Origin: Mycobacterium sp. IDR2000157661
GTDB lineage: Bacteria; Actinomycetota; Actinomycetes; Mycobacteriales; Mycobacteriaceae
Assembly: GCF_022317005.1 (NCBI RefSeq)
Contig: NZ_CP081006.1
Span: 4,712,001-4,776,000, forward strand
Length of the DNA: 64,000 nucleotides
Reading direction: 5' to 3'
Position 1 is the first letter of the stretch; each line of letters opens with the position of its first letter. The notes below the pieces were generated by a model. The model saw only the letters and a program-made list of their open reading frames with translations. It was not told the origin of the DNA and did not search any database. Positions 43,330 to 51,407 of this stretch are shown here, piece after piece. A program made the position numbers and the translations under genes.

Positions 43330-43877
43330 GGCACGATGCCGCCTTGGAAGCACGGGTTGCCGACCTCGAGGCGCGCGCCGAGATACTGCAGTGCGTGCAA
43401 CGCTACGCGCGCGGCATGGATCGGCGCGACCGTGCGCTTCTGCGGTCCGCCTACCACGATGACGCTGTCGACGATCATGTCGGGTTCGTCGGGCCGGTGG
43501 AGGAATTCATCGATTGGGCATTCGCCTATCACTCCACCCAGACGCGCTACCAGCACTACCTGCTGAACCACACCGCAGAGGTGAGCGGTGACGAAGCCCA
43601 TGCCGAGACCTACTATCTCTTCGTCGGCACGGATCGTGAGCCGGCCGATCACATCACCCTTTCTGGGGGTCGCTACATCGATCGGATGGAGCGGCGCGAC
43701 GGTCACTGGGCGATCGTGGACCGGGTCTGCGTCGTCGAATGGAATGCCGAGTCGACCAACCAGATCACCGACGAGGTCATCGCGATGCTCACCGACGTCA
43801 AGTGTGCTGCGCATGACCACAGCGACCCGTCGTACCTGAGGCCTCTGGTGGCCGAGCGACGCGGCGCGGGAGCGTGA
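43326..43877 (+). CDS. SnoaL-like/NTF2-fold protein
   Basis: 183-residue alpha+beta barrel protein of the SnoaL_4 type, related to dioxygenase small subunits and ring-modifying isomerases/hydratases. 'LEARAEILQCVQRYARGMDRRDRALLRSAYHDDAVDDHV' is the characteristic N-terminal region, ending in an Asp-rich pocket strand. ATG 43326 overlaps the nitroreductase stop codon (ATGA). Last gene of the rightward operon that begins at 40412. Confidence 0.85.
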   Translation: MRHDAALEARVADLEARAEILQCVQRYARGMDRRDRALLRSAYHDDAVDDHVGFVGPVEEFIDWAFAYHSTQTRYQHYLLNHTAEVSGDEAHAETYYLFVGTDREPADHITLSGGRYIDRMERRDGHWAIVDRVCVVEWNAESTNQITDEVIAMLTDVKCAAHDHSDPSYLRPLVAERRGAGA

Positions 43878-44006
43878 ACGCAGTGCATATTTCGGCGGAG
43901 CTGTCTCTGTGGGGATGAGCTTCGGGAGGAAGCCCGACCGCGAATTGATTCGCCGCAGTCGCTGATGAGCGCCGCGGAATCGCTGACATCCTGAAAGGGC
44001 TTAACA

Positions 44007-45219
44007 TTGACCACAGCATCCGGGGACCGAGCCGAGCTCCCCACCGTTCCGCTGCCGCGCGACGCCGGTTGCCCGCTCGAGCCTCCTCGGCGATCTCGTG
44101 AATGGCGGGAAGCCGAGGGCCTGCAGTTGGCCCTCTGGCGGCATGAGCCGACGTGGGTGATCAGTCGCTACGAGGACATTCGCGCTGCCCTGACGGATCC
44201 TCGACTCAGCGCCGAGACGCTTCCGGACAGCATGCGGGCACGCACCGCTGACGACAGCATTCCCGTGATCTTCGCCCGCATCGATGATCCCGAGCACAAT
44301 CGGTTGAGGCGAATGATGACGCGCGACTTCACCTTCCGCCGGGCCGAGTCGATGCGACCGCAGATCCAGGCGCTGGTCGATGGTCTCCTGGAGAAGATGA
44401 TCGAAACCGGCCCTACAGCCGATCTGGTCCATGACTACGCGCTGCCGGTGCCGTCGCTTGTCATCTCGTTGCTTCTCGGAGTGCCATACGAGGAGCACGA
44501 CTACTTCCAGTACCACAGCACGAAGGGACTCGACTCGCGATCCACCGACGAGGAGAAGGCGGCCGCGATCGGAGCGCTGTTCGAATTCATGTGGAAGCTC
44601 GCCGCGCTCAAGGAACGCGAGCCCGGCGATGACCTCATGAGCAGATTGATGACCGACTACGTCGCAACCGGTGAGCTCAGCCGAGAGACCGCGGTCATGA
44701 ACGGCGTCATCCTCCTGCAGGCCGGGCATGAGACGACCGCCGGAATGATCTCACTGGCAACCGTTGCGCTCCTCCAACACCCAGACCAACTCGACAGACT
44801 GCGGACCTCCGATGATCCGGCGTTAATCGCCAATACCGTTGAGGAGCTGATGCGTTACCTGTCGACCGTGCACAGCCAGGTCGATCGCGTCGCCGTCCAG
44901 GATCTCACCATCAGCGGTCAACTGATCCGTGCCGGTGAACACGTTCTGATGAACCTACCGGCGGGAAACTGGGATCCCGCGTTCGTTGACGACCCGGATC
45001 GCTTCGACATCGAACGCAATCCGCGCGGACATCTCGGTTTCGGCTTCGGAGTACATCAGTGCGTGGGGGCAGAACCTTGCTCGAGTCGAGCTGCAGGTTG
45101 CCCTTGCCACGTTGTTCCGCCGCCTCCCCCACCTCCAGTTGGCCGTTTCACAGGACGAACTGCGCTTCGCCGGCGAGCAGGAGATCTACACGATGCACGA
45201 GTTGCCGGTCAGCTGGTAA
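44007..45219 (+). pseudogene. Cytochrome P450 (third), frameshifted after the haem cysteine
   Basis: The first ~355 codons encode a normal P450: 'DDPEHNRLRRMMTRDFTFRR', I-helix 'ILLQAGHETTAGMIS', ExxR 'EELMRYLST' and haem loop 'LGFGFGVHQCVG'. Directly after the haem Cys the frame changes at a run of five G (45065-45069). Frame +1 goes on as Pro-rich nonsense to 45233, while removing one G yields 'GQNLARVELQVALATLFRRLP...MHELPVSW' to the stop at 45217-45219, exactly the expected L-helix and C-terminus. Either an inactivating insertion or a base-call error. The start is TTG 44007 with GAAAGGG upstream. Confidence 0.88.
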
Positions 45220-45250
45220 ACCGACGTCGGTGATCGTCCGCCTCGCCTGA

Positions 45251-46447
45251 TCAGCCGACGATCATCGGCAGCGTGCCCCACCCTCGCACACTCGACGTGT
45301 GGGCCATCGCCGCGTTCTCGAGGTCGACCTCCCATTCCGGCCACCGCCGAAGTAATTCCTCGAGGGCGACCCTGGCCTGCATGCGAGCCAGCGAGGAACC
45401 GAGGCAGAAGTGCAGTCCCTGACCGAACGACAGATGAGGTCCGGTGCGATGGATGTCGAAGGTCTCACCGTTCGGGAACTGGCGCTCGTCACGGTTGGCC
45501 GACCCGTTGAGCAACAGCATGATTGACCCCTCGGGGATCGTCTGGCCGCGACATTCGGTGTCCCGCGCGACATAGCGCCCTTGCACCGGCGAGGGCGCCT
45601 GGAACCGCAACACCTCTTCGATTGCGCCGGGGATCAATGAGAAGTCGTCGACGAGTTCCCGACGCTGATCGGGATGTTCGGCGAGCAGTTGAGCGATGAA
45701 GCCGATCAGTCGGGTGGTCGTCTCGTTGCCGGCGCCAGCGATCATGCTGGTGTAGGTCAGCACCTCGACCCGTGTCAGCGGACGCAGCTGCCCGTCCTCC
45801 CCGATCTGCGCATTGAGGAGTTGGGTCATCAGGTCGTCGGAGGGATGGTCGGCCCGCCACTCGATGTAGTCGGCGAAGAGTTGATAGGCGTTCTCGAATG
45901 TGGCGGCGGACACCGACTGGAAGCTGCCCTCCTTCAGACCGATAGCCGCATCCGTGTTGTCGCGAATCTGCTGCTGGCCCTGTTTGGGAATCCCCAGCAG
46001 GTATCCGATGGTGCGCATGGGGATCAGCGCGCCGAAATCGGTGATCACGTCGAACTGCGAAGCACCGTCGAGCGAGTCGAGCGCCCGGACGCAGAACTGT
46101 CGGGTCAGCGGTTCGATCGCCTCCATCCGCCGCGGTGTGAAGACCTTGGACAGCACCCGGCGATGCAGGTCATGCAGCGGCGGGTCCTCGAACAAGATCA
46201 CGCCCGGCGGCACTTCGACGCCGCTCATGATGACGTCGATGGTGGTACCCCTGCCCGACCGATAGGTATCCCAGTTGTGCAGTTCCCTCGCCACGTCCTC
46301 GTAGCGACTCAGGGCATAGAACCCATACTTCTCGTTGTGGTAGAGCGGGGCCTCGTCCCTCATCCGTTTCCAGATCGGGTACGGGTTGTCGTCGATGTCG
46401 AAATCGAAGGGGTCGTAGTAGATGTCGACGGCGTCAGCTTCAGTCAT
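45251..46447 (-). CDS. Cytochrome P450 (fourth)
   Basis: 398-residue P450. 'EDPPLHDLHRRVLSKVFTPRRM' (C-helix), I-helix 'MIAGAGNETTTRLIGF', ExxR 'EEVLRFQAP', haem loop 'LSFGQGLHFCLGSSLARMQAR' with Cys at about residue 348. ATG 46445-46447 was taken (MTEADAVDIYYDPF); a longer start at 46504 adds 19 atypical residues. Convergent with the frameshifted P450 and divergent from the oxidoreductase at 46660, sharing a control region with the 17-bp motif and a TetR-like palindrome. Confidence 0.94.
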   Translation of the reverse strand: MTEADAVDIYYDPFDFDIDDNPYPIWKRMRDEAPLYHNEKYGFYALSRYEDVARELHNWDTYRSGRGTTIDVIMSGVEVPPGVILFEDPPLHDLHRRVLSKVFTPRRMEAIEPLTRQFCVRALDSLDGASQFDVITDFGALIPMRTIGYLLGIPKQGQQQIRDNTDAAIGLKEGSFQSVSAATFENAYQLFADYIEWRADHPSDDLMTQLLNAQIGEDGQLRPLTRVEVLTYTSMIAGAGNETTTRLIGFIAQLLAEHPDQRRELVDDFSLIPGAIEEVLRFQAPSPVQGRYVARDTECRGQTIPEGSIMLLLNGSANRDERQFPNGETFDIHRTGPHLSFGQGLHFCLGSSLARMQARVALEELLRRWPEWEVDLENAAMAHTSSVRGWGTLPMIVG

Positions 46448-46585
46448 TCGTTGGTCCCCTGCTCGGCCGGCACACAGCGGTACCGGGTTGAGTAAGCCGC
46501 CCACCGGAAGTCGTTGCGCGCATGTCGAACCGCAGCGAGAACATCAGCGCCGCATCCGGCGCAGGGTGGTCACGCCGACAGACTC

Positions 46586-46602
46586 TAACCTAAAGTTTGT
46601 TC
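46586..46602 (+). promoter_or_regulatory. Locus 17-bp motif, copy 7 (P450 / oxidoreductase divergent promoter)
   Basis: TAACCTAAAGTTTGTTC, 13 of 16 matches to the consensus. It lies 58 bases from the oxidoreductase start at 46660 and 139 bases from the P450 start at 46447. Confidence 0.6.
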
Positions 46603-46606
46603 TCAT

Positions 46607-46626
46607 GTAATAGTGCTTGCTATTCT
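46607..46626. promoter_or_regulatory. Degenerate copy of the 24615-24634 TetR-type operator
   Basis: GTAATAGT-GCTT-GCTATTCT. The left arm is identical to that of the palindrome at 24615-24634, the 4-base spacer is kept and the right arm keeps CTATT. It starts four bases after the 17-bp motif and 34 bases before the start codon at 46660. It suggests that the TetR protein encoded at 24672 also acts here. Confidence 0.45.
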
Positions 46627-46659
46627 TTAGTCGACATCCAGATCGCTCGAGGAGGCACG

Positions 46660-47769
46660 ATGGCGGACAAGCATCGAGTGGTCGTCTGGTCCACCGGCGG
46701 CATCGGATCGATCGCGATCCGGACCATCGACCAGCGCCCGAACCTGGAACTCGTCGGAGTGTGGGTGCACTCACCGGAGAAAGCGGGCAGGGACGCAGGC
46801 GAACTCGCCAACGGTGAGCCGATTGGCCTGCCGACCACCGCCGATGCCGACGCATTGATCGCCCTCAAACCGGACTGCGTGGTCTACGCGGCCAGCGGTC
46901 CCGAGCGCGACGCCCTGGCGATCCCCGACTACGTCAGATTGCTCAGCGCGGGCATCAATGTCGTCACGACCAGCACGACGCGGCTGGTCAATCCCCATGC
47001 ATACGAACCCGTCGAATGGCGCGACCAGATCGCCGGCGCCGCCGAGGAGGGGCAGGCCACCCTCTACGCCTCGGGCATCGAACCGGGTTTCGCCGCCGAC
47101 TACCTGCCATTGGTGCTCAGCACGCAGTCGTCGCAGATCGAGAAGATCCACGCCTATGAGATCGGTCTCTACGACGACTACGGCGTGCCCGACATCATGG
47201 GCGACGCACTGGGTTTCGGCAGGCCGCTGGACTACCAGCCCTGGATCGGCTTTCCCGGCGCGATCGCCGGCGAGTGGCAGGGGCAGATCCGGATGATCGC
47301 CGATGCGCTGGGCGTCGAGGTCCAGGAAGTGCGCGAGACATTCGACCGTGCGGTGACGGACCGAGCCTTGGACGTCGCGATGGGTACGGTCGAGGCGGGC
47401 ACGTGCGGGGCGTTGCGGATGCAGGCCATCGGCGTCGTCGACGGCCGAGAGGCCATCGTCATCGAACACGTCACGCGGCTGGCGCCCGATGTCGCGCCGG
47501 ACTGGCCGACGCTGCCCAACGCGCTCGGCTACCGTGTCGTGATCACCGGCGTACCCGACATCGACTGCACCATGGATGCGACAGTGCGCGACCGCAAGAA
47601 GGCAGCCATCGAGCAGATGACCTCTGGTGCGGGCGCCATGGTGGTGACCGCGATGCGCGTCGTCAACGCGATCCCGTACGTCGTGGATGCCCAACCCGGC
47701 CTGGTCAGTTCGGTCGACCTACCGCTGACCATCCCGACACACGCCTTCCACCCATCCGGGTCGGCCTGA
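46660..47769 (+). CDS. NAD(P)-binding dihydrodipicolinate-reductase-like oxidoreductase
   Basis: 369-residue Rossmann protein of a mycobacterial family related to dihydrodipicolinate reductase and diaminopimelate dehydrogenase. NAD(P) motif 'RVVVWSTGGIGSIAIRTI' at the N-terminus, 'LELVGVWVHSPEKAGRDAG', 'DCVVYAAS' and 'VVTTSTTRLVNP'. The C-terminal half has the 'ASGIEPGFAADYLPLVL' typical of this group. ATG 46660 follows GAGGAGG. Family members sit in steroid and lipid catabolic regions, but their substrate is not established. Confidence 0.85.
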   Translation: MADKHRVVVWSTGGIGSIAIRTIDQRPNLELVGVWVHSPEKAGRDAGELANGEPIGLPTTADADALIALKPDCVVYAASGPERDALAIPDYVRLLSAGINVVTTSTTRLVNPHAYEPVEWRDQIAGAAEEGQATLYASGIEPGFAADYLPLVLSTQSSQIEKIHAYEIGLYDDYGVPDIMGDALGFGRPLDYQPWIGFPGAIAGEWQGQIRMIADALGVEVQEVRETFDRAVTDRALDVAMGTVEAGTCGALRMQAIGVVDGREAIVIEHVTRLAPDVAPDWPTLPNALGYRVVITGVPDIDCTMDATVRDRKKAAIEQMTSGAGAMVVTAMRVVNAIPYVVDAQPGLVSSVDLPLTIPTHAFHPSGSA

Positions 47770-47785
47770 ACGGCGTCTCGAGTCG

Positions 47786-48091
47786 CTATTCGGGGAGCCG
47801 CAGTTCGGGCTTCTCGACCTCTTCGATGTTCACGTCTTTGAAGGTGATGACTCGGACTTGTTTGACGAAGCGGGCCGGCCGGTACATGTCCCACACCCAG
47901 GCGTCGGCGAGCCGCAGCTCGAAGTAAACCTCGCCCTCGGAGTTGCGCGGCACTACCTCCACGCTGTTGGCCAGATAGAACCGGCGCTCGGTTTCCACGA
48001 CGTAGCTGAACTGGCCGACGATGTCCTTGTATTCGCGGTAGAGCGAGAGCTCCATCTCGGTTTCGTACTTCTCGAGATCTTCGGCACTCAT
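47786..48091 (-). CDS. DUF2469 conserved actinobacterial protein
   Basis: 101-residue protein (MSAEDLEKYETEMELSLYREYKDIV...) matching the DUF2469 family, nearly always found next to rnhB and lepB in Actinobacteria (Rv2901c in M. tuberculosis, from memory). Highly charged N-terminal helix, 'VVETERRFYLANSVEVVPR' and 'DAWVWDMYRPARFV' are the conserved parts. No signal peptide or membrane span. Function unknown. Last gene of the rplS-lepB-rnhB series and the first backbone gene after the accessory region. Confidence 0.92.
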   Translation of the reverse strand: MSAEDLEKYETEMELSLYREYKDIVGQFSYVVETERRFYLANSVEVVPRNSEGEVYFELRLADAWVWDMYRPARFVKQVRVITFKDVNIEEVEKPELRLPE

Positions 48092-48132
48092 CGGCTCATT
48101 CGTCCTTCACGTTGGTTCCGCCCCATTGTCCC

Positions 48133-48855
48133 CTACCCCACTTCGCCACGCTGATCCGGTGCTCCCCCGCTGACCAACTCCGTCACCACCCGGACACCAC
48201 CCGCGGTGGCCACCCGCCGCACGTTGATGAATGAGTACCGGTGCTCGCTACACGGTCCGAATTGCCGCAGCGCCGCACTGTGTGCAGGAGTGCTGTATCC
48301 CTTGTGGTCGGCGAACCCGTAACCGGGGTGCTCGGCCTCCATCTTGACCATCAACCGGTCCCGGCTGACCTTGGCCAGCACGCTGGCCGCTGCGATACAC
48401 GCCGCGGCCGCGTCTCCACCGACCACCGGGAGGGACGGTACCGCAAGCCCGGGCACCCGAAACCCGTCGGACAGCACGTACCCGGGCCGCACCGACAGCC
48501 CGGCCACCGCCCGACGCATGCCCTCGATGTTGGCCACGTGCACTCCCCGCCTGTCCACCTCGCCGGACGGGATGAACACGACGTGATAAGCCAGGGCGTA
48601 GCGACGGATCAACGGGTACAGCCGCTCGCGTTCGTTTTGGTTGAGCTTCTTCGAGTCGTCGAGCGCGGCCAGGCTCTCGAGCCGGTTGGGTCCGAGGACA
48701 CATGCCGCGACCACGAGCGGTCCCGCGCATGCGCCGCGACCAACCTCGTCGACGCCGGCGACCGGACCGAGACCACTGCGATACAGCGCGGACTCCAGCG
48801 TGCGCAGACCCGAGGACTTGCGGATCACCGTGCGGGGAGGCCATGTCGCCGGCAA
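48133..48855 (-). CDS. rnhB: Ribonuclease HII
   Basis: Cuts the RNA strand of RNA-DNA hybrids and starts repair at single ribonucleotides. Catalytic acidic residues are in 'GVDEVGRGACAGPLVVAA' (Asp-Glu), 'VLSDGFRVPG' (Asp) and the later 'ASVLAKVSRDRLM' (Asp). TTG 48853-48855 was taken as start (LPATWPPRTVIRKSSG), giving 240 residues: GTAGGAGAG lies just before it, and the frame further upstream (to 48924) would overlap lepB and adds atypical sequence. Confidence 0.93.
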   Translation of the reverse strand: MPATWPPRTVIRKSSGLRTLESALYRSGLGPVAGVDEVGRGACAGPLVVAACVLGPNRLESLAALDDSKKLNQNERERLYPLIRRYALAYHVVFIPSGEVDRRGVHVANIEGMRRAVAGLSVRPGYVLSDGFRVPGLAVPSLPVVGGDAAAACIAAASVLAKVSRDRLMVKMEAEHPGYGFADHKGYSTPAHSAALRQFGPCSEHRYSFINVRRVATAGGVRVVTELVSGGAPDQRGEVG

Positions 48856-48887
48856 GAAGAACTCTCCTACAGGGGTCTGGCTGGCTG

Positions 48888-49721
48888 TCAGGTCTGCGGA
48901 TTCGGGCTGCTGATGCCACCCCACCGCGACGGCGGCCAGGCGATGAACCGTGCCTTACCGATGACATTGTCCACCGGGATCGTGCCGGCCACGGGATCGC
49001 CCGTGCATAACAAACCTTTCTGCGCGTCGGCGGGCGAATTGGTGCAGTGTGCGCGCGAATCGGCCGAGTGGGTGCGGTTGTCGCCCATCACCCAGAGCCT
49101 GTCCTCGGGCACCGTGACCGGCCCGAACTCGTTGCCGAGGCAGGGATAGATCGCGGGGTCCACGCGCATGGTGTCGGCGTCGAGATACGGCTCGTCGAGG
49201 CGCTTGCCGTCAACCGTCAAACCCGTGCCGGCTCGGCATTCGACGGTCTGGCCGCCGACCGCGATCACGCGTTTGACGAGGTCGTTCTGGTCGGGCGGTA
49301 CGAAGCCGATGAACGACAACGCGTCCTGCACCCAGCGCACCGCCGGGTTGTCCGAGCGGATCGAGCGGTAGTTGATGCTCCAGTTCGGCGGACCCTTGAA
49401 CACGACCACGTCGCCAGGTTCGGGCTCGGAGAAGTCGTAGGTGAGCTTGTCGACCATGATCCGGTCACCAGTGCAGCCCGGACAGCCGTGCAGCGTGGGT
49501 TCCATCGACTCGGACGGAATGAGGTACGGACGGGCCACGAACGTCAACATGACGTAGTAGAGCACCAGGGCGATCGACACCAGGATCGCGAACTCGCGCA
49601 GCGCGCCGCCCTTTTTCTTGGGTTCGTCGGCTGTCTTGCCGGCTGTCTCGTCCGCCGCCTTCGGATCGTCGTCCGTGGCCTGTTCGGCTGCCGACTCGTC
49701 GGGTGCGGTGGATCCGGTCAC
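48888..49721 (-). CDS. lepB: Type I signal peptidase
   Basis: Membrane serine protease that removes signal peptides from Sec and Tat substrates. 277 residues: a charged Asp/Lys-rich cytoplasmic N-terminus, one transmembrane segment (about 42-62), nucleophile Ser72 in 'IPSESMEPTLHG', general base Lys150 in 'DLVKRVIAVGG' and the late box 'VMGDNRTHSADSR'. Cys pairs (HGCPGCTGDR; PCLGNE; HCTN) resemble those of mycobacterial LepB. Between rplS and rnhB, the normal order. Confidence 0.96.
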   Translation of the reverse strand: MTGSTAPDESAAEQATDDDPKAADETAGKTADEPKKKGGALREFAILVSIALVLYYVMLTFVARPYLIPSESMEPTLHGCPGCTGDRIMVDKLTYDFSEPEPGDVVVFKGPPNWSINYRSIRSDNPAVRWVQDALSFIGFVPPDQNDLVKRVIAVGGQTVECRAGTGLTVDGKRLDEPYLDADTMRVDPAIYPCLGNEFGPVTVPEDRLWVMGDNRTHSADSRAHCTNSPADAQKGLLCTGDPVAGTIPVDNVIGKARFIAWPPSRWGGISSPNPQT

Positions 49722-49765
49722 CGCATCAGGGTAGCCAGCACGCTCGTCGCCACCGGACGGGAAGG

Positions 49766-50107
49766 TCAGCGCTTCTCCTTGATCTTGGCCTTCTTGCCAC
49801 GCAGTTCACGCAGGTAGTACAACTTGGCGCGCCGCACGTCACCGCGGGTGACGACGTCGATGTGGTCGATGTTGGGCGAGTGCACCGGGAAGGTCCGCTC
49901 GACACCGACGCCGTAGCTCTCCTTGCGCACCGTGAACGTCTCCCGCACTCCACCACCCTGGCGACGCAGCACCACACCCTTGAAGACCTGGATGCGTTCC
50001 TTGGAGCCCTCGATGACCTTGACGTGCACATTGACCGTGTCGCCGGCCCCGAAAGTCGGGATGTCGTCGCGAAGCGACGTCTGGTCGACGAAGTCCAGCG
50101 TGTTCAT
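49766..50107 (-). CDS. rplS: 50S ribosomal protein L19
   Basis: L19 lies at the 30S-50S interface. The 113-residue product begins MNTLDFVDQTSLRDDIP and holds 'DTVNVHVKVIEGSKERIQVFKGVVLRRQGGGVRETFTVRKES' and the basic end 'LRGKKAKIKEKR'. ATG 50105-50107 fits AAGGAA nine bases upstream; GTG 50116 would leave no room for a ribosome site. First gene of the rplS-lepB-rnhB-DUF2469 series. Confidence 0.97.
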   Translation of the reverse strand: MNTLDFVDQTSLRDDIPTFGAGDTVNVHVKVIEGSKERIQVFKGVVLRRQGGGVRETFTVRKESYGVGVERTFPVHSPNIDHIDVVTRGDVRRAKLYYLRELRGKKAKIKEKR

Positions 50108-50432
50108 CGGTGACACTTCCTTGCGGTTGGTGGCTGCGGCCTGCCGTCATTGTGGACGCCACGACATGGGACTGCCGAGCCGAGCTGTTGGGGCTTATCG
50201 GGATCATCTCGCAGCGGGCGGGGATAGCCGGACCGGAGTCCTGCGCGAGACAACTGCTCAATTGTGCCAGACGGGCCGTGGTCCAGGGAAATCGCACCGG
50301 CCCGCTTCGCGACGATTTGTAAGCTTACCTAAGCAGGCGGTCCGGGTATTCCAGCGATTAGGCTGGAAACCGGGCCGGAGCAACGCGGCAGGCCCCGATT
50401 TCTGCGATTTGTGCGACGTTCGAGGAGGGGTC
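50108..50432. other. Divergent intergenic region rplS / lppW
   Basis: 325 bases without a convincing gene. It carries the rplS promoter (leftward) and the lppW promoter (rightward). The only notable sequence is TTGTAAGCTTACCTAA around 50317-50332, which resembles half of an IdeR box; see that entry. Confidence 0.45.
50314..50332 (+). promoter_or_regulatory. Weak IdeR-half-site-like sequence before lppW
   Basis: The right half (CTTACCTAA) resembles the IdeR consensus, with about 11 of 19 positions matched overall; it also contains the palindrome TAAGCTTA. About 100 bases before the lppW start. Could equally be part of an ordinary promoter. Confidence 0.2.
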
Positions 50433-51377
50433 ATGCGACGGCGGCCGACAAGGCTGGTCACAGCTGCCGCGATCATCGCCATCGCGGTTCCGGTCGCGGT
50501 CGGATGCGAGGCCCATGTGCACGGCAAGCCGCCCGACCCGGCCGCAAGTCCGCTGACCGTCGTCGTGCCGCAGGGCACCATGGCTCCCGTGCCGGAGGCG
50601 CCGCCCGACGAGCCCTCCGCATCGTTCAGCGGCCTCGACGAACGCGTCCGCCAAGCCACCGCGGACGCCGCCAAGGCCGGCGCCGACATCACCGTCACGA
50701 TCCTCGACCGCAACACCGGCCAAGTCGTCGCCCACGGCAGAAACGACGCGATGCCCATCGCGTCGGTGGTCAAACTGTTCATCGCCGACGACCTGCTGCT
50801 GCAGGAATCCCGCGGGCAGGCCCGGCTGTCCCCCGAGGACCGCCGGTCCCTCGACGCCATGTTGCGCTCCTCCGACGACAGCGCGGCCGAGGTGTTCTGG
50901 AACCGCAGCGGCGGCAGCGAGATCGTGGCGCGGGTGAAGGCACGGTATGGACTGGGTGCGACGTCTCTGCCCTTCGACGGCCGCTGGTACACCACCCTGA
51001 GCACGCCCGGGGACATGGTCCGGTATTACGAGAAGTTGTTGTCCGGCACAGGCGGGCTGCCGCAGGACAAAGCGGAGATCATTCTGTCCAACCTGGCGAA
51101 GTCGACGCCGACCGCCCCGGACGGCACCGTGCCCGGCGGCGTCTACCCCCAGCGGTTCGGCATCCCCGACGGACTTCCCGCGGCGCCGGTGGCGGTCAAG
51201 CAGGGCTGGTTCTGCTGCTGGAACGGCGGCAACTGGGTGCACCTGTCCACCGGTGTGATCGGCCCGGATCGCCGATACGTGATGGCGATCGGTTCCCTGC
51301 AGGCCACCGACGACGTCACCGCCCGCAACACGATCACCCAGGCCGTCAGGACCATGTTCCCCAGCGGCCGGATCTGA
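50433..51377 (+). CDS. lppW: Lipoprotein with beta-lactamase-like serine hydrolase fold (LppW-like)
   Basis: 314-residue secreted lipoprotein: signal peptide and lipobox 'VPVAVGC' with Cys25. The mature part resembles class A beta-lactamase/penicillin-binding folds: SxxK at 111-114 ('ASVVKLFIADDLLL'), 'SSDDSAAEVFWNR' at the SxN position and 'VKQGWFCCWNGG' at the KTG position. Since the second and third motifs differ from active enzymes, activity is doubtful. ATG 50433 follows GAGGAGGGG. Same place as lppW (Rv2905) between rplS and trmD. Confidence 0.88.
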   Translation: MRRRPTRLVTAAAIIAIAVPVAVGCEAHVHGKPPDPAASPLTVVVPQGTMAPVPEAPPDEPSASFSGLDERVRQATADAAKAGADITVTILDRNTGQVVAHGRNDAMPIASVVKLFIADDLLLQESRGQARLSPEDRRSLDAMLRSSDDSAAEVFWNRSGGSEIVARVKARYGLGATSLPFDGRWYTTLSTPGDMVRYYEKLLSGTGGLPQDKAEIILSNLAKSTPTAPDGTVPGGVYPQRFGIPDGLPAAPVAVKQGWFCCWNGGNWVHLSTGVIGPDRRYVMAIGSLQATDDVTARNTITQAVRTMFPSGRI

Positions 51378-51407
51378 CGGGTCGCCTCAGTCGAGCAGAT
51401 CCGGCCG
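51365..51407. terminator. 12-bp hairpin shared by lppW and trmD ends
   Basis: CGGCCGGATCTG (51365-51376) and CAGATCCGGCCG (51396-51407) are perfect reverse complements with a 19-base loop. The stem includes the last codons of both convergent genes, so it can terminate transcription from either side. It needs no intergenic space. Confidence 0.6.

Noticed and set aside
43878..44006. Possible small gene between the SnoaL-like gene and the third P450
   Set aside because: Short frames lack ribosome sites and plausible products; treated as promoter region.
24672..47769. Defence island or secondary-metabolite synthase cluster
   Set aside because: No restriction, toxin-antitoxin, CRISPR, polyketide synthase or peptide synthetase gene is present; the set is catabolic.
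49923..51377. Long start for the lppW-like protein (484 codons)
   Set aside because: The first ~170 codons overlap rplS on the other strand and have no protein character; the lipoprotein signal starts at 50433 after a ribosome site.
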